Shown: positions 46,448 to 55,844, numbered from the stretch's first letter. The stretch is 64,000 bases of DNA from Streptomyces pinistramenti (GCF_020564935.1 NZ_JAJCXB010000032.1:17170-81169), one strand, 5' to 3'. Made by a program: numbers and translations. The notes: a model not told the origin generated them from the sequence alone.

Positions 46448-47250
46448 CGGGGCCCCTCCGCCACTGCACGGTCGACGTCCGCCGGGTCGAGTGCAGGCGC
46501 CCCGGCGCGCAGCCACAGAAAGTACTCGACATTTCCCGAGGGGCCGGGCAGCGGGCTCGCAGTCACGCCACGGACGCCGAGGCCCAGTTCGGCCGCGCGC
46601 GCCGCGACGGCGCGGACGGTGTCGGCGCGCAGTTCGGCGCTGCGCACCACGCCGCCGCTGCCGAGCCGGTCCCTGCCGACCTCGAACTGCGGCTTGACCA
46701 TCATCACCAGATCCGCGTCGGGTGCCGCGCAGGCCACCAGCGCGGGCAGTACGAGCCCCAGCGGGATGAACGACAGGTCGCCGACGACGAGGTCGACGGG
46801 CTGCCCGTCGAGGTCCTCCACGCTCAGCTCGCGGACGTTCGTACGGTCCTTGACGGTGACCCGGTCGTCGCTCTGGAGGGACCAGGCGAGCTGGCCGTAG
46901 CCGACGTCGACGGCGACGACGTGCCCGGCTCCGGCGCGCAGCAGGACGTCGGTGAAGCCGCCGGTCGATGCGCCCGCGTCCAGGGCCCTGCGGCCTTCGA
47001 TCTCCAGGCCGAGCGGGACGAACGCGGCAAACGCGCCGGCGAGCTTGTGGCCGCCGCGCGAGACGTACTCCGGGTCGCTCGCATCCTCACGGACGACCAC
47101 GGCGGCGCTGGTCTCGACCTGGGTGGCGGGTTTGCTCGCCGTCGTCCCGCCGACGGTCACCCGTCCCGCGGCGATCAGCTGGCTGGCGTGCTCGCGCGAG
47201 CGGGCCAGTTTGCGGCGCACCAGCTCCGCGTCGAGTCGGCGTCGTGCCAC
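46444..47250 (-). CDS. tlyA: TlyA-type rRNA 2'-O-methyltransferase
   Basis: 268 aa, the length of mycobacterial TlyA. N-terminal S4 domain (RRRLDAELVRRKLARSREHA), then SRGGHKLAGAF and the SAM-binding RALDAGASTGGFTDVLLRAG, followed by VDVGYGQLAWSLQSD and DLVMMVKPQFEVGRD. TlyA methylates C1409 of 16S and C1920 of 23S rRNA and is needed for capreomycin sensitivity. GTG 47250 fits the family start; GTG 47259 gives 271 aa. Confidence 0.95.
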   Translation of the reverse strand: MARRRLDAELVRRKLARSREHASQLIAAGRVTVGGTTASKPATQVETSAAVVVREDASDPEYVSRGGHKLAGAFAAFVPLGLEIEGRRALDAGASTGGFTDVLLRAGAGHVVAVDVGYGQLAWSLQSDDRVTVKDRTNVRELSVEDLDGQPVDLVVGDLSFIPLGLVLPALVACAAPDADLVMMVKPQFEVGRDRLGSGGVVRSAELRADTVRAVAARAAELGLGVRGVTASPLPGPSGNVEYFLWLRAGAPALDPADVDRAVAEGPR

Positions 47251-47266
47251 TCCTGCCACCTGTGGT

Positions 47267-47617
47267 TCAGCTCCTGAGGTCGTTCGTCGTCGCGGTGGGC
47301 GCGGGCGGCCCGGGGCGCTGGTCGAGAGCGGCCAGCGCATCGCGCAGCCCACGGTGCACATCCTCGTACACCGGGAGGTGACCGTCGGCAGCGAGGTGGT
47401 CGGCGTCGGCGAGACGCGCAAGACCGGCATCGACCGCGGCGTGGCCGGTCGGGGTGAGGCCCACTCCCAGCGGCTGCGGCCCGGCCGGCTCCGGCGGTCC
47501 CTCGGACACGCGGCCCTCCGGATCGCTGCCTTCCGGTTCTCCGTGCCCGGGGGCCGCGCCCACGGGCGGGTCCGTGTCCGGTGCCTGCGGCTGCGGGCCT
47601 GACGTCGGCTCTTCCAT
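47267..47617 (-). CDS. Small conserved actinobacterial protein next to tlyA
   Basis: 116 aa. The first ~60 residues are Pro/Gly/Glu-rich and disordered. The C-terminal part runs AAVDAGLARLADADHLAADG and YEDVHRGLRDALAALDQ, a two-helix pattern like the small Rv1693-type protein that precedes tlyA in mycobacteria. Function unknown. ATG 47617 with GGGG upstream; it ends 16 bp before tlyA, so co-transcription is likely. Confidence 0.75.
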   Translation of the reverse strand: MEEPTSGPQPQAPDTDPPVGAAPGHGEPEGSDPEGRVSEGPPEPAGPQPLGVGLTPTGHAAVDAGLARLADADHLAADGHLPVYEDVHRGLRDALAALDQRPGPPAPTATTNDLRS

Positions 47618-47742
47618 GTCCCCGACGCTACCCCGAACACCCGCCGGGCCCCGGGTCGGCGTCCGCGTGCGGCGTCCACGCCGGGCACGGGGCCCGTCCA
47701 CGGCCGACGGACCGTGCCCGGCCTGGCGTATCGTCGATCGCG

Positions 47743-48090
47743 ATGGCAACTCTCGACCAGTGCCGCGCCGCCCTCGACCGGCTGGCGCAGAACCTGTCCA
47801 CGGCCGACGGCGACGTGCGCAGCGCCGCCGCGCTCGACCGCTCGCTCAGCTGCCGCATCACCGACCTGGACGTCACCTTCACCGGACGCCTCGCGCGCGG
47901 CACCATCGAGGACGTGACGAGCGTTCCCGGGCCGCCGCCCGGCAAGGCCGACATCCGGCTGACGATGGCGGGGGACGATCTGGTCGCGCTGGTGGACGGC
48001 CGGCTGTCCTTCGCGCGGGCCTGGGGCGGCGGCCGCGTCAAGCTCGAAGCCGGCGTGCGCGACCTGCTCCGGCTCAGGACCTTGCTGTAG
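47743..48090 (+). CDS. SCP2 sterol-binding domain protein
   Basis: 115 aa, a single SCP2-like domain: SCRITDLDVTFTGRLARGTI, then DIRLTMAGDDLVALVDGRLS and FARAWGGGRVKLEAGVRDLL. The fold holds lipids or acyl chains; here the ligand is unknown. The gene's 3' end overlaps that of the leftward fecE-like gene by 17 bp. Confidence 0.88.
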   Translation: MATLDQCRAALDRLAQNLSTADGDVRSAAALDRSLSCRITDLDVTFTGRLARGTIEDVTSVPGPPPGKADIRLTMAGDDLVALVDGRLSFARAWGGGRVKLEAGVRDLLRLRTLL

Positions 48091-48916
48091 CCGCCTCCGT
48101 ACGCGCGCCGGCCGCCGCGCCGGTTCCCGCGCGCGGCTTGCGCGCGGCCGGGATGACCAGCGGGGTGCCGGTCTCCGGGTCGTCGATGATCTGGCAGCTG
48201 AGCCCGAAGACGTCCTCGACCAGCTCGGCGGTGACGATGTCCGACGGCGCTCCCTCGGCGATGACCCGGCCGTCCTTCATCGCGATGAGGTGGCTCGCGT
48301 AACGGGCGGCGTGGTTGAGGTCGTGCAGCACGGCGACGAGGGTGCGGCCCTGTTCCTCGTGCAGTTCGGCGCAGAGGTCGAGGACGTCGATCTGGTGCTG
48401 GATGTCGAGGTACGTCGTCGGCTCGTCGAGCAGCAGCAGCGGCGTCTGCTGGGCCAGTGCCATGGCGATCCAGACGCGCTGGCGCTGGCCGCCCGACAGT
48501 TCGTCGACGTAGCGCTCGGCGAGCTGTCCCACGCCTGTCGACTCCATCGCTTCCCTGACGATCCGCTCGTCCTCGCCCGACCACTGGCGCAGCACGCCCT
48601 GGTGCGGGTAGCGGCCGCGGGCCACCAGGTCGGCGACGGTGATGCCGTCCGGGGCTATCGAGGACTGCGGCAGCAGGCCGAGCGTCCTTGCGACCTTCTT
48701 GGCCGGGAGGGAGGAGATGACCGAGCCGTCCAGCAGCACTCGGCCCGCGGTCGGCTTGAGCATCCGTGACAGGGCGCGCAGCAGCGTGGACTTGCCGCAG
48801 GCGTTCGGTCCGACGATGACGGTGAACGACCGGTCGGGGACGGCGACCGAGAGGTTCTCGGCGATGACCCGCTGGTCGTAGGCGAGGGTGAGGTTCTCGG
48901 CCGTGAGACGGCTCAC
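48074..48916 (-). CDS. Iron-siderophore ABC transporter ATP-binding protein (FecE-like)
   Basis: 280 aa. Walker A VGPNACGKSTLLRALSRMLK, Q-loop LGLLPQSSIAPDG, signature DELSGGQRQRVWIAMALAQQ, Walker B PLLLLDEPTTYLDIQHQIDV, H-loop AVLHDLNHAARY: the FecE/FepC class for ferric siderophores. Two starts are possible: GTG 48916 with AGGAG 7 nt upstream (preferred) or ATG 48997 overlapping the fecD-like stop (ATGA), adding 27 low-complexity residues. Last gene of the leftward uptake operon. Confidence 0.93.
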   Translation of the reverse strand: MSRLTAENLTLAYDQRVIAENLSVAVPDRSFTVIVGPNACGKSTLLRALSRMLKPTAGRVLLDGSVISSLPAKKVARTLGLLPQSSIAPDGITVADLVARGRYPHQGVLRQWSGEDERIVREAMESTGVGQLAERYVDELSGGQRQRVWIAMALAQQTPLLLLDEPTTYLDIQHQIDVLDLCAELHEEQGRTLVAVLHDLNHAARYASHLIAMKDGRVIAEGAPSDIVTAELVEDVFGLSCQIIDDPETGTPLVIPAARKPRAGTGAAAGARTEAATARS

Positions 48917-48993
48917 TTGGGGGCTCCTGGGGGTTGTCGTCGTGTCACTGCTGCGGTCCGGTACGGCGGCCGGGGACCGCCCGCCCGGCCGGC

Positions 48994-50070
48994 TCATATC
49001 CGGCCCGCCCTGCGCTCGGTGACCAGCAGCCAGATCAGGTAGCCGCCGCCGAGTACGCCGGTGAGGACGCCGACCGGCATCTGGTCCGCGCCGAACAGCC
49101 GCTGCGCCGACCAGTCCGCCGCGACCAGCAGCAGGGCGCCCATGACGGCGGCGGGCAGCAGGTTCGGACCCGGCGAGCGGGTCAGCCGCCGGGCGAGCTG
49201 GGGTGCGGTGAGCGCCACGAACGCGATGGGCCCGGCCGCCGCGGTCGCGGACGCGACGAGGACGACGGCGGCCAGCAGCACGACGACGCGCACCCGGTCG
49301 ACCCGTACGCCCAGCGCGTACGCCGCGTCGTCGCCCATCTCCAGCATCCGCAGCGGACGTCCGTAGCACAGGGCCAGCGGGATGAGGACGGCGCAGACGG
49401 CGGCCAGCGGCCAGACCTGGCTCCAGTCGCGGCCGCTGAGGGAGCCGGTCATCCAGGTGGTGGCCCGCGTCGCCTCGACGATGTTCGCCTTGGTCAGGAG
49501 GTAGAGGACCATCGCGTAGAGCATGGCGGCGGCGCCGATGCCGACGAGGACGAAGCGGTAGCCGTGGATGCCGCGCTTCCAGGCGAGCAGGAAGATGGCG
49601 AGGCCGGTGATCACGCCGCCGACCACGGATCCGGCGGCGACCGCGAAGGTGCCGCCGTGGAAATAGACGATGACGACCAGCGCGCCGACGGACGCACCCT
49701 GGCCGAATCCGAGCACGTCCGGGCTGCCCAGCGGGTTGCGCGAGACCGTCTGGAAGACCGCGCCCGCGATGCCGAAGGCGGCGCCGACCAGCAGGCCGAC
49801 CAGCACCCGCGGCAGCCGCAGTTCCTGCACGATGAACTGCTGGCCCGCGTCGCCGCCGCCGGTCAGCGTGCGCAGCACCTCGGCCGGCGTCATCGGGTAG
49901 TCGCCGGACCCGATCAGCGCCACGCTCGCGGCCAGCGCCAGGACCAGCAGCACCACGCCGACGGTGACGGCCCGCAGGTCGAGGCGGAGCGAGAGTCCGC
50001 CGCCGGTGCGCACCGGGGTCACCCGGCGGCCCGTCTTCCTGCCCTTGTCGCTCTGCACAGGGGAACTCAC
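48994..50070 (-). CDS. Siderophore ABC permease (FecCD family), second subunit
   Basis: 358 aa with about nine to ten helices. FecCD motifs: LRLPRVLVGLLVGAAFGIAG, QTVSRNPLGSPDVLGFGQGA, and AAGPIAFVALTAPQLARRL. The N-terminal ~45 residues are basic and cytoplasmic. The GTG overlaps the stop of the upstream permease gene (GTGA, 50067-50070). Partners with the first permease as heterodimer. Confidence 0.93.
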   Translation of the reverse strand: MSSPVQSDKGRKTGRRVTPVRTGGGLSLRLDLRAVTVGVVLLVLALAASVALIGSGDYPMTPAEVLRTLTGGGDAGQQFIVQELRLPRVLVGLLVGAAFGIAGAVFQTVSRNPLGSPDVLGFGQGASVGALVVIVYFHGGTFAVAAGSVVGGVITGLAIFLLAWKRGIHGYRFVLVGIGAAAMLYAMVLYLLTKANIVEATRATTWMTGSLSGRDWSQVWPLAAVCAVLIPLALCYGRPLRMLEMGDDAAYALGVRVDRVRVVVLLAAVVLVASATAAAGPIAFVALTAPQLARRLTRSPGPNLLPAAVMGALLLVAADWSAQRLFGADQMPVGVLTGVLGGGYLIWLLVTERRAGRI

Positions 50071-51116
50071 AGCTGGGCCATCCTCCGACGCCGTACGAGA
50101 TAGATGAAGACCGGTCCGCCGATGACCGCGGTGACGATGCCGACCTGGAGTTCGCCCGGCCGGGCCACGATCCGGCCGATGATGTCCGCGCCGAGCAGCA
50201 GGACCGGTGAGAGCACCGCCGAGTACGGCAGGATCCAGCGCATGTCGGGTCCGGTGAGGGCGCGGACGACGTGCGGGACCATCAGGCCGACGTAGACGAT
50301 CGGGCCGCAGGCCGCGGTCGCGCCGCCGCACAGCAGGGTCACCGCGATCATCGCCAGCACCCGGGTGCGGGTCAGCCGGGCGCCCAGGGCCCGCGCCTGG
50401 TCGTCGCCGAGTGCCACGGCGTTCAGCGGCCGGGCGAGCAGCAGCGCGAGGACGCCGCCGACGATCAGGAACGGGGCGATCTGTGTGACGGTCGGCAGGG
50501 TGGCCGCGGCCAGCGAACCGACCGTCCAGAAGCGCATCTTGTCCAGGGTCGCGGTGTCCATGAGGTTGACGGCGTTGAGGTAGCCGGTGAGGACGGCGCT
50601 GAGCGCGGTGCCGGCGAGGGCGAGCCGTACGGGTGTGGCGGCGCGGGTGCCGCCGAGCACGTAGACCGCGACGGAGACCACCGCGGCGCCGAGGAAGGCG
50701 AACCACACATATCCGGACAGTGAGGTGATGCCGAGAAAGCTGATCGCGGAGACGACGGCCGCCGATGCGCCGGCGTTGATCCCGAGAACTCCCGGGTCCG
50801 CAAGGGGATTTCGGGTCAGCGCCTGCATGACCGTGCCGGCCAGGCCGAGGGCTGCGCCCACCAGCAGGCCGAGGAGGGTGCGGGGCAGGCGCAGGTCATG
50901 GATGACGACGTCGGTATCGGTGCCGGAGTAGTGGAACACCCCGTGCCATGCCTGGTCGAGCGGTATCTGTTTCGCGCCGACGGCGATGCCGAGGACGGTG
51001 ACGACCACCAGGACGGCCACGGAGGCGAGCAGCCCCGCCCAGCGCGTCAGGTGCCGCCGTTGCGGCGCCCCGGATGCCGGGGCCTTCGATGCTTCGGGGG
51101 GACTGTCGACCAACAC
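50067..51116 (-). CDS. Siderophore ABC permease (FecCD family), first subunit
   Basis: 349 aa. LRLPRTLLGLLVGAALGLAG, MQALTRNPLADPGVLGINAG, and ACGPIVYVGLMVPHVVRALT are the family signatures. The GTG start lies immediately beside the iron box, so expression should be iron-repressed. Divergent from the binding-lipoprotein gene; the two halves form one complete importer. Confidence 0.93.
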   Translation of the reverse strand: MLVDSPPEASKAPASGAPQRRHLTRWAGLLASVAVLVVVTVLGIAVGAKQIPLDQAWHGVFHYSGTDTDVVIHDLRLPRTLLGLLVGAALGLAGTVMQALTRNPLADPGVLGINAGASAAVVSAISFLGITSLSGYVWFAFLGAAVVSVAVYVLGGTRAATPVRLALAGTALSAVLTGYLNAVNLMDTATLDKMRFWTVGSLAAATLPTVTQIAPFLIVGGVLALLLARPLNAVALGDDQARALGARLTRTRVLAMIAVTLLCGGATAACGPIVYVGLMVPHVVRALTGPDMRWILPYSAVLSPVLLLGADIIGRIVARPGELQVGIVTAVIGGPVFIYLVRRRRMAQL

Positions 51117-51121
51117 GCCAG

Positions 51122-51140
51122 TTAGGTTAGCCTACCCTCA
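51122..51140. promoter_or_regulatory. Iron box (DmdR/IdeR type) between uptake operon and desE-like gene
   Basis: TTAGGTTAGCCTACCCTCA matches 15 of 19 positions of the DmdR1 consensus TTAGGTTAGGCTCACCTAA as I recall it. It lies 5 bp from the permease start and 42 bp from the lipoprotein start, so one site may serve both directions. Confidence 0.85.
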
Positions 51141-51181
51141 GAACAGCCCCGCATGCCCTCCCCAGAGAGAAGCGCACCACC

Positions 51182-52210
51182 ATGAGCAACTTCCGCAGCC
51201 TAACCCCGTCCCGACGAGGCGTCCTAGCCGCAGGCGGTGCCGTCGGCATCGGCGCCCTGCTCGCCGCGTGCGGGGGCGGCAAGGGCTCCGGGAGCGCCAA
51301 CGGCGGTACCGGGGGCGGCGCCTGGTCCTTCACCGACGACCGCAAGAAGAAGGTCTCCCTCGACCGCACCCCGCAGCGCATCGTCGCGTTCACCGGCACC
51401 GCGGCCGCGCTGCACGACTTCGGCATCGACGACCAGATCGTCGGCGTCTTCGGCCCGACCAAGCTGAAGAACGGCAAGGCCGACCCGCAGGCCGGCGGGA
51501 TCGACGTCGACAGGGTCGCCATCATCGGCAACGAGTACAACCAGTTCAACGTCGAGAAGTACGCGAGCCTCCGCCCCGACCTGCTGATCACCAACATGTA
51601 CGAGCCGGACGCCCTGTGGTTCGTGCCCGACGACCGCAAGGACAAGATCACCCAGCTCGCCAAGAGCGTCGCCATCACCTCCTCGCGGGTGAGCCTGGTG
51701 AAGATCATCGAGCGGTACGCGGAGCTGGCCGCCTCGCTCGGCGCCGACCTGAAGGCGCAGCAGGTCACCGCGGACAAGGCCCGCTTCGAGAAGGCGAGCG
51801 CCGCGCTGCGCAAGGCGGCCAAGTCCCACCCCGTGAAGGTGCTTGCCTGCTCCGGCAGCGCCAACCTCTTCTACGCCTCCAACCCCGGCATCAACGCCGA
51901 CCTCATGTACTACAAGTCGCTCGGTGTCGACCTCATCGTCCCCGACCACCTCGACAAGGGCGGCTACTTCGAGAGCCTGAGCTGGGAGAACGCCGACAAG
52001 TACCAGGCCGACCTGCTCCTGCTGGACAGCCGCACCGCCACCCTCCAGCCCAAGGACCTGGCCGCCAAGCCGTCCTGGGCCCAGCTGCCCGCCGTCAAGG
52101 CCGGCCAGATCACCCCCTGGTCGAGCGAGCCGCGCTTCTCCTACGCGGGCTCCGCGCCGCTCATCGAGGCGCTGACCAAGGCCATCGAGAGCGCGAAGAA
52201 GGTCAACTGA
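51182..52210 (+). CDS. desE: Ferric-siderophore-binding lipoprotein (DesE-like)
   Basis: 342 aa. A twin-arginine-like leader (PSRRGVLAAGGAVGIGALLA) ends in the lipobox LAAC (Cys30). The FhuD/FepB-type fold begins with VSLDRTPQRIVAFTGTAAAL and has IVGVFGPTKLKNGK and VDLIVPDHLDKGGYFESLSW, with WxxxDKYQADLLLLDS-type (ENADKYQADLLLLDSRT) late in the sequence. It would hand ferric desferrioxamine to the divergent FecCD/E importer. The ATG has AGAGAGAAG upstream. The name is by position and by the following desF-like gene. Confidence 0.88.
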   Translation: MSNFRSLTPSRRGVLAAGGAVGIGALLAACGGGKGSGSANGGTGGGAWSFTDDRKKKVSLDRTPQRIVAFTGTAAALHDFGIDDQIVGVFGPTKLKNGKADPQAGGIDVDRVAIIGNEYNQFNVEKYASLRPDLLITNMYEPDALWFVPDDRKDKITQLAKSVAITSSRVSLVKIIERYAELAASLGADLKAQQVTADKARFEKASAALRKAAKSHPVKVLACSGSANLFYASNPGINADLMYYKSLGVDLIVPDHLDKGGYFESLSWENADKYQADLLLLDSRTATLQPKDLAAKPSWAQLPAVKAGQITPWSSEPRFSYAGSAPLIEALTKAIESAKKVN

Positions 52211-52297
52211 CGTACCGGCGCGGGGCCTTGCCCCCTCGGGCCCCGCGCCGCTCCCACCGCACCGGACAACCGACGCAGGCCACAGGAGGTTCACCGC

Positions 52298-53191
52298 ATG
52301 ACCACCACCGCCGCCCCCGCCACCGCACCGTTCCGCTTCTTCGATGTGCACGTCGTCCGTACCGAACGGCGCAGCCCCTCCGTGGTCCGGATCACCTTCG
52401 GCGGCGAACGGCTGGCCGACATGGCCTCCGGCGGACGTGACCAGCGGTTCAAACTCTTCCTCCCGCAGCCGCACCAGAGCAGGCCGGTCTTCGACGACAC
52501 CGGCGACGGCTGGTACACCGCCTGGCGGGCGCAGGACCCCGCCGAGCGCGCCGTGATGCGCACGTACACGATCCGCGAACAGCGCCACGAGCCGGAGGAG
52601 TTCGACGTCGACTTCCTGCTGCACGGCGTCGACGCGGCGGGCCACTCCCCGGCGAGCGGCCCGGCCTGCCGCTGGGCCGCGTCCGCCGGGCCCGGCGACC
52701 GGCTGGCCGTGCTCGCACCGACGGTGGAGGACAACGGCGGCGTCGACTTCCGGCCGCCGACCGGCACCGACTGGATCCTGCTGACCGGCGACGGGACGGC
52801 ACTGCCCGCCGTGGCCGGCATCCTCGCCTGGCTGACCCCCGGCACCCGCGCCAAGGTCTTCCTCGAAATCGACCACGAGGACGACCGGCAGCACCTGCCG
52901 GGCTTCGCCGACGCCGACCTCACCTGGATCGTCCGCGACGCCGCCGGCACCCCGGGCGGCGAGCCGGTGCTGGACGCCCTGCGCGCGGCCGAACTGCCCG
53001 AGGGCACGCCGTACGCCTGGATCGCCGGTGAGGCCGGATCCGTCAAGGCACAGCGCAGGCACCTCGTCCAGGAACGCGGATTCGACCGCAGGACCGTGAA
53101 GTTCACCGGTTACTGGCGGCGCGGCGCCACCGAGGAGGACCTGATCGCGGAGCTGACGGCGGCGGCCGCGGCATCCGCAAGCCAGGACTGA
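52298..53191 (+). CDS. desF: Siderophore-interacting FAD protein (DesF-like)
   Basis: 297 aa. FAD-binding RTYTIREQRHEPEEFDVDFL, NAD(P)H-binding WILLTGDGTALPAVAGILAW, and the C-terminal AWIAGEAGSVKAQRRHLVQE followed by GYWRRGATEE are the ViuB/SIP family signature. Such enzymes reduce ferric siderophores in the cytoplasm to release Fe(II). 88 bp after desE-like on the same strand, AGGAGG upstream of the ATG. In S. coelicolor desF precedes desABCD; here two other genes intervene. Confidence 0.9.
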   Translation: MTTTAAPATAPFRFFDVHVVRTERRSPSVVRITFGGERLADMASGGRDQRFKLFLPQPHQSRPVFDDTGDGWYTAWRAQDPAERAVMRTYTIREQRHEPEEFDVDFLLHGVDAAGHSPASGPACRWAASAGPGDRLAVLAPTVEDNGGVDFRPPTGTDWILLTGDGTALPAVAGILAWLTPGTRAKVFLEIDHEDDRQHLPGFADADLTWIVRDAAGTPGGEPVLDALRAAELPEGTPYAWIAGEAGSVKAQRRHLVQERGFDRRTVKFTGYWRRGATEEDLIAELTAAAAASASQD

Positions 53192-53218
53192 CGGGCGGCC
53201 GGCCCCGAGCCGGCCGCC
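53192..53218. terminator. Hairpin between convergent desF-like and HAD genes
   Basis: GGGCGGCCGGC (53192-53202) and GCCGGCCGCCC (53208-53218), perfect 11-bp stem with a CCCGA loop, immediately after the desF-like stop. Confidence 0.85.
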
Positions 53219-53225
53219 CCGCGCC

Positions 53226-54260
53226 TCACCGCCCCGCCAGCCCCAGCCGCTTCAGCGCGCCGCTCGCGTCCGCCGTGCAACTCCCGTCCCCCGCCGCAGT
53301 CCAGGCCGCCGCGCACAGCGCCCGCAGCCCGTCCAGGGGCTCGCCCGCGCCGTCGAGCACGAGTACGTCACCGTCCACCGCGGCACGCCAGCCGCAGCAG
53401 CCGAACGCCTCGCCGTCCGGCTCCACCGCGGGCTGCGCCGTCAACAGGCCGCGCAGATCGGCGTCGACGTACGTCGGGCGGTGCTGCGGCGGGGCGGCCG
53501 GCAGTTCGGCGGCCGTGGTGACGCCGGTCAGGACCAGCAGCGAGTCCACCCCGCCGTTGCAGGCGCCCTCGATGTCGGTGTCGAGCCGGTCCCCGATCAC
53601 CAGCGGCCGCTCGGCGCCGGTCCGCAGCACCGTCTCCCTGTGCATCGGCGGCTGCGGCTTCCCCGCCACCTGCGGCGTCCCGCCCGCGGCGGTCCGCACC
53701 ACCTCGACCAACGCGCCGTTGCCCGGCGCGATCCCGCGCTCCTTGGGGATCGTGAGGTCGGTGTTGGAGGCGAACCACGGCACGCCGCGCTGCACCGCGT
53801 ACGCGGCCTCCGCCAGCCGCCCCCAGTCCATCGTCGGGTCGTATCCCTGCGCCACCGCCGCCGGATCGTCATCGGCCGATTCGACGGGCACCAGGCCGCG
53901 TTCACGCAGCGCGACCCGCAGCCCCTCGCCGCCGATGGCCAGCACCCTGGAGCCCGCCGGCACCTGCTCGGAGATCAGCCGCGCCACCGCCTGCGCCGAC
54001 GTGATCACGTCATCCGCGCCGGTCGGCAGGCCGAACCCGGTCAGCTGATCGGCGACCGCCTGCGGGGTCCTGGCGGCATTGTTGGTCACATACGCCAGGT
54101 GCATCCCGGCGTCCCGCGCCGTGACCAGCGAGTCCACGGCGTGCGCGAGGGCCGCGCCGCCCGCGTAGACGACGCCGTCCAGATCCAGCAGCGCCGTGTC
54201 GTACGCCTCGTTCAGCGGGCGCGCGCACCCGCCGGGCCGCCTGCGAACCTGCTCCGTCAT
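53226..54260 (-). CDS. HAD-superfamily phosphatase, class IIA (NagD-like)
   Basis: 344 aa. Motif I LLDLDGVVYAGGAALAHAVD, motif II TNNAARTPQAVADQLTGFGL (with Thr/Asn), motif III GKPQPPMHRETVL (Lys) and motif IV IGDRLDTDIEGACNGGVDSL. Adds a ~75-residue C-terminal domain (DGDVLVLDGAGEPLDGLRAL). Dephosphorylates small metabolites; corresponds to the Rv1692-type gene near tlyA in mycobacteria. ATG 54260 has GAGGAG 9 nt upstream. It faces desF and is divergent from DUF1015. Confidence 0.9.
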   Translation of the reverse strand: MTEQVRRRPGGCARPLNEAYDTALLDLDGVVYAGGAALAHAVDSLVTARDAGMHLAYVTNNAARTPQAVADQLTGFGLPTGADDVITSAQAVARLISEQVPAGSRVLAIGGEGLRVALRERGLVPVESADDDPAAVAQGYDPTMDWGRLAEAAYAVQRGVPWFASNTDLTIPKERGIAPGNGALVEVVRTAAGGTPQVAGKPQPPMHRETVLRTGAERPLVIGDRLDTDIEGACNGGVDSLLVLTGVTTAAELPAAPPQHRPTYVDADLRGLLTAQPAVEPDGEAFGCCGWRAAVDGDVLVLDGAGEPLDGLRALCAAAWTAAGDGSCTADASGALKRLGLAGR

Positions 54261-54461
54261 GCCGTCCCGCTCCTCACCGGCCCACGCACCGCGCGGACCG
54301 TCACAGCACGCCGCGGGGATACCGCGGCGCCGCGCCCGCGAGCCCTGGGGGCTCCGCCGCGCCGCACCGCGTCCGCCCCGGCCGCGCCTACCGATATATC
54401 CAGCCACATCATGGCTCTCCCCCGATCATCCCTCACCCCACCAGCGGAATAGCATTCCCCA

Positions 54462-55718
54462 ATGACCAGCACCGACGGCCTCCGCCTCCTCCCGTTCCGC
54501 GGACTGCGCTACGCCCCGGACCGGGTCAGCAGCCTCACAGCGGTCACCTCTCCCCCGTACGACGTCGTGGTCAGGCCGGACGGCGTGCGGTATCTGGAGA
54601 CCGCCGATCCGTACAACATCGTCCGGCTGATCCTGCCGCACGCCCCCGACCCCGGAACGCGCCACCGCCAGGCGGCCGACACCCTGGCACGCTGGCGCGC
54701 CGACGGCATCCTGACGCCGGATCCGCAGCCCGCCCTGTACGTGTACGAGCAGCGCGCGGGCGACGTGCTGCAACGCGGCCTGATCGGCGCGCTGCGACTG
54801 GACGGCCCGGTGCTGCCGCACGAGGACGTCATCCCCGAGGTCGTCGAGGACCGGGCGCAGCTGATGCGCGCCGCGGCCGCCAATTTCGAGCCACTGCTGC
54901 TCTCCTACCGCGGCCAGGGCACCGCGACGGGCGCCACCGCCGTCATCGAACGCACCGTGCAGCAACCGCCGTTGCTCGCCACCACCACCGAGGACGGTTT
55001 CGCGCACCGCCTGTGGGCCGTGACCGCACCCGCGGACCTCGCGGCGGTCGACGCCGACCTCGCAGAACGCCAGGCGCTGATCGCCGACGGCCACCACCGC
55101 TGGGCGACGTACCAGCGGCTGTACGAGCAGACACCGGGCGCCACCCCCGCCTCGCCCTGGGCCTGCGGCCTCGTGCTGCTGGTCGACACCGCCCGCTACC
55201 CGCTCCAGGTGCGCGCCATCCACCGCGTGCTGCCGCACCTGGCGCCCGAAGCAGCCCTCGCCGGTCTCGGCGAGGCGTTCCGCGCCCGGCCCCTGCCGGC
55301 GGATCTCACCGCGGCACTCGCGGCGTTGGACGAGACCCCCGGCACCGCCTTCGTCCTGGCCGGCGGGCCTGACGCGTTCCATCTGCTGGACCGCCCCGAC
55401 CCGGGGCTGCTCGCCCGCACGGTGCGCCAGGACCGTCCCGAGACCTGGCGCCGGCTGGACGCCACGGTGCTGCACTCCGCCCTCCTGGACGCGGTGTGGC
55501 ACATCCCCGACCGCCCCTCCGACATCAGCTATCTGCATCACGCCCGGGCCGCCGTCGCGCAGGCCGCCCGGCACGGCGGTACGGCCGTCCTGATGCGCGC
55601 GACGTCGGAGGAGACGGTGCGCCAACTCGCTTGGGAGGGCGTGATGATGCCCCGCAAGTCGACGTCCTTCGGCCCCAAGCCGGCCAGCGGCCTGATCCTG
55701 CGCACTCTGGACACGTAG
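54462..55718 (+). CDS. DUF1015 family protein
   Basis: 418 aa. Family signatures: LLPFRGLRYAPDRVSSLTAV, TSPPYDVVVRPDGVRYLE, PYNIVRLILPHA, and ALIADGHHRWATYQRLYEQ (conserved DGHHR), with a C-terminal MPRKSTSFGPKPASGLILRT (PxKSTxFxPKP). Function unknown; the DGHHR core suggests a ligand- or metal-binding enzyme. Start ATG 54462 without strong ribosome binding site. It lies just before the iron box of desA but on its own transcript. Confidence 0.9.
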   Translation: MTSTDGLRLLPFRGLRYAPDRVSSLTAVTSPPYDVVVRPDGVRYLETADPYNIVRLILPHAPDPGTRHRQAADTLARWRADGILTPDPQPALYVYEQRAGDVLQRGLIGALRLDGPVLPHEDVIPEVVEDRAQLMRAAAANFEPLLLSYRGQGTATGATAVIERTVQQPPLLATTTEDGFAHRLWAVTAPADLAAVDADLAERQALIADGHHRWATYQRLYEQTPGATPASPWACGLVLLVDTARYPLQVRAIHRVLPHLAPEAALAGLGEAFRARPLPADLTAALAALDETPGTAFVLAGGPDAFHLLDRPDPGLLARTVRQDRPETWRRLDATVLHSALLDAVWHIPDRPSDISYLHHARAAVAQAARHGGTAVLMRATSEETVRQLAWEGVMMPRKSTSFGPKPASGLILRTLDT

Positions 55719-55844
55719 GGCATCGCCGCACCGTCCCGCCGTCCGCCCTGAACCCGGGCCGAAGGCGGGACAGAGTTGTGCTCACATCTCCCGGGCGCCC
55801 CGGCCCCACCGCTGCGGGCACCCCCTCCCCTGCCGCCGAAACAG

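Noticed and set aside
47628..48584. Extra minus-strand gene covering SCP2
   Set aside because: Shadow of the SCP2 and fecE-like genes.
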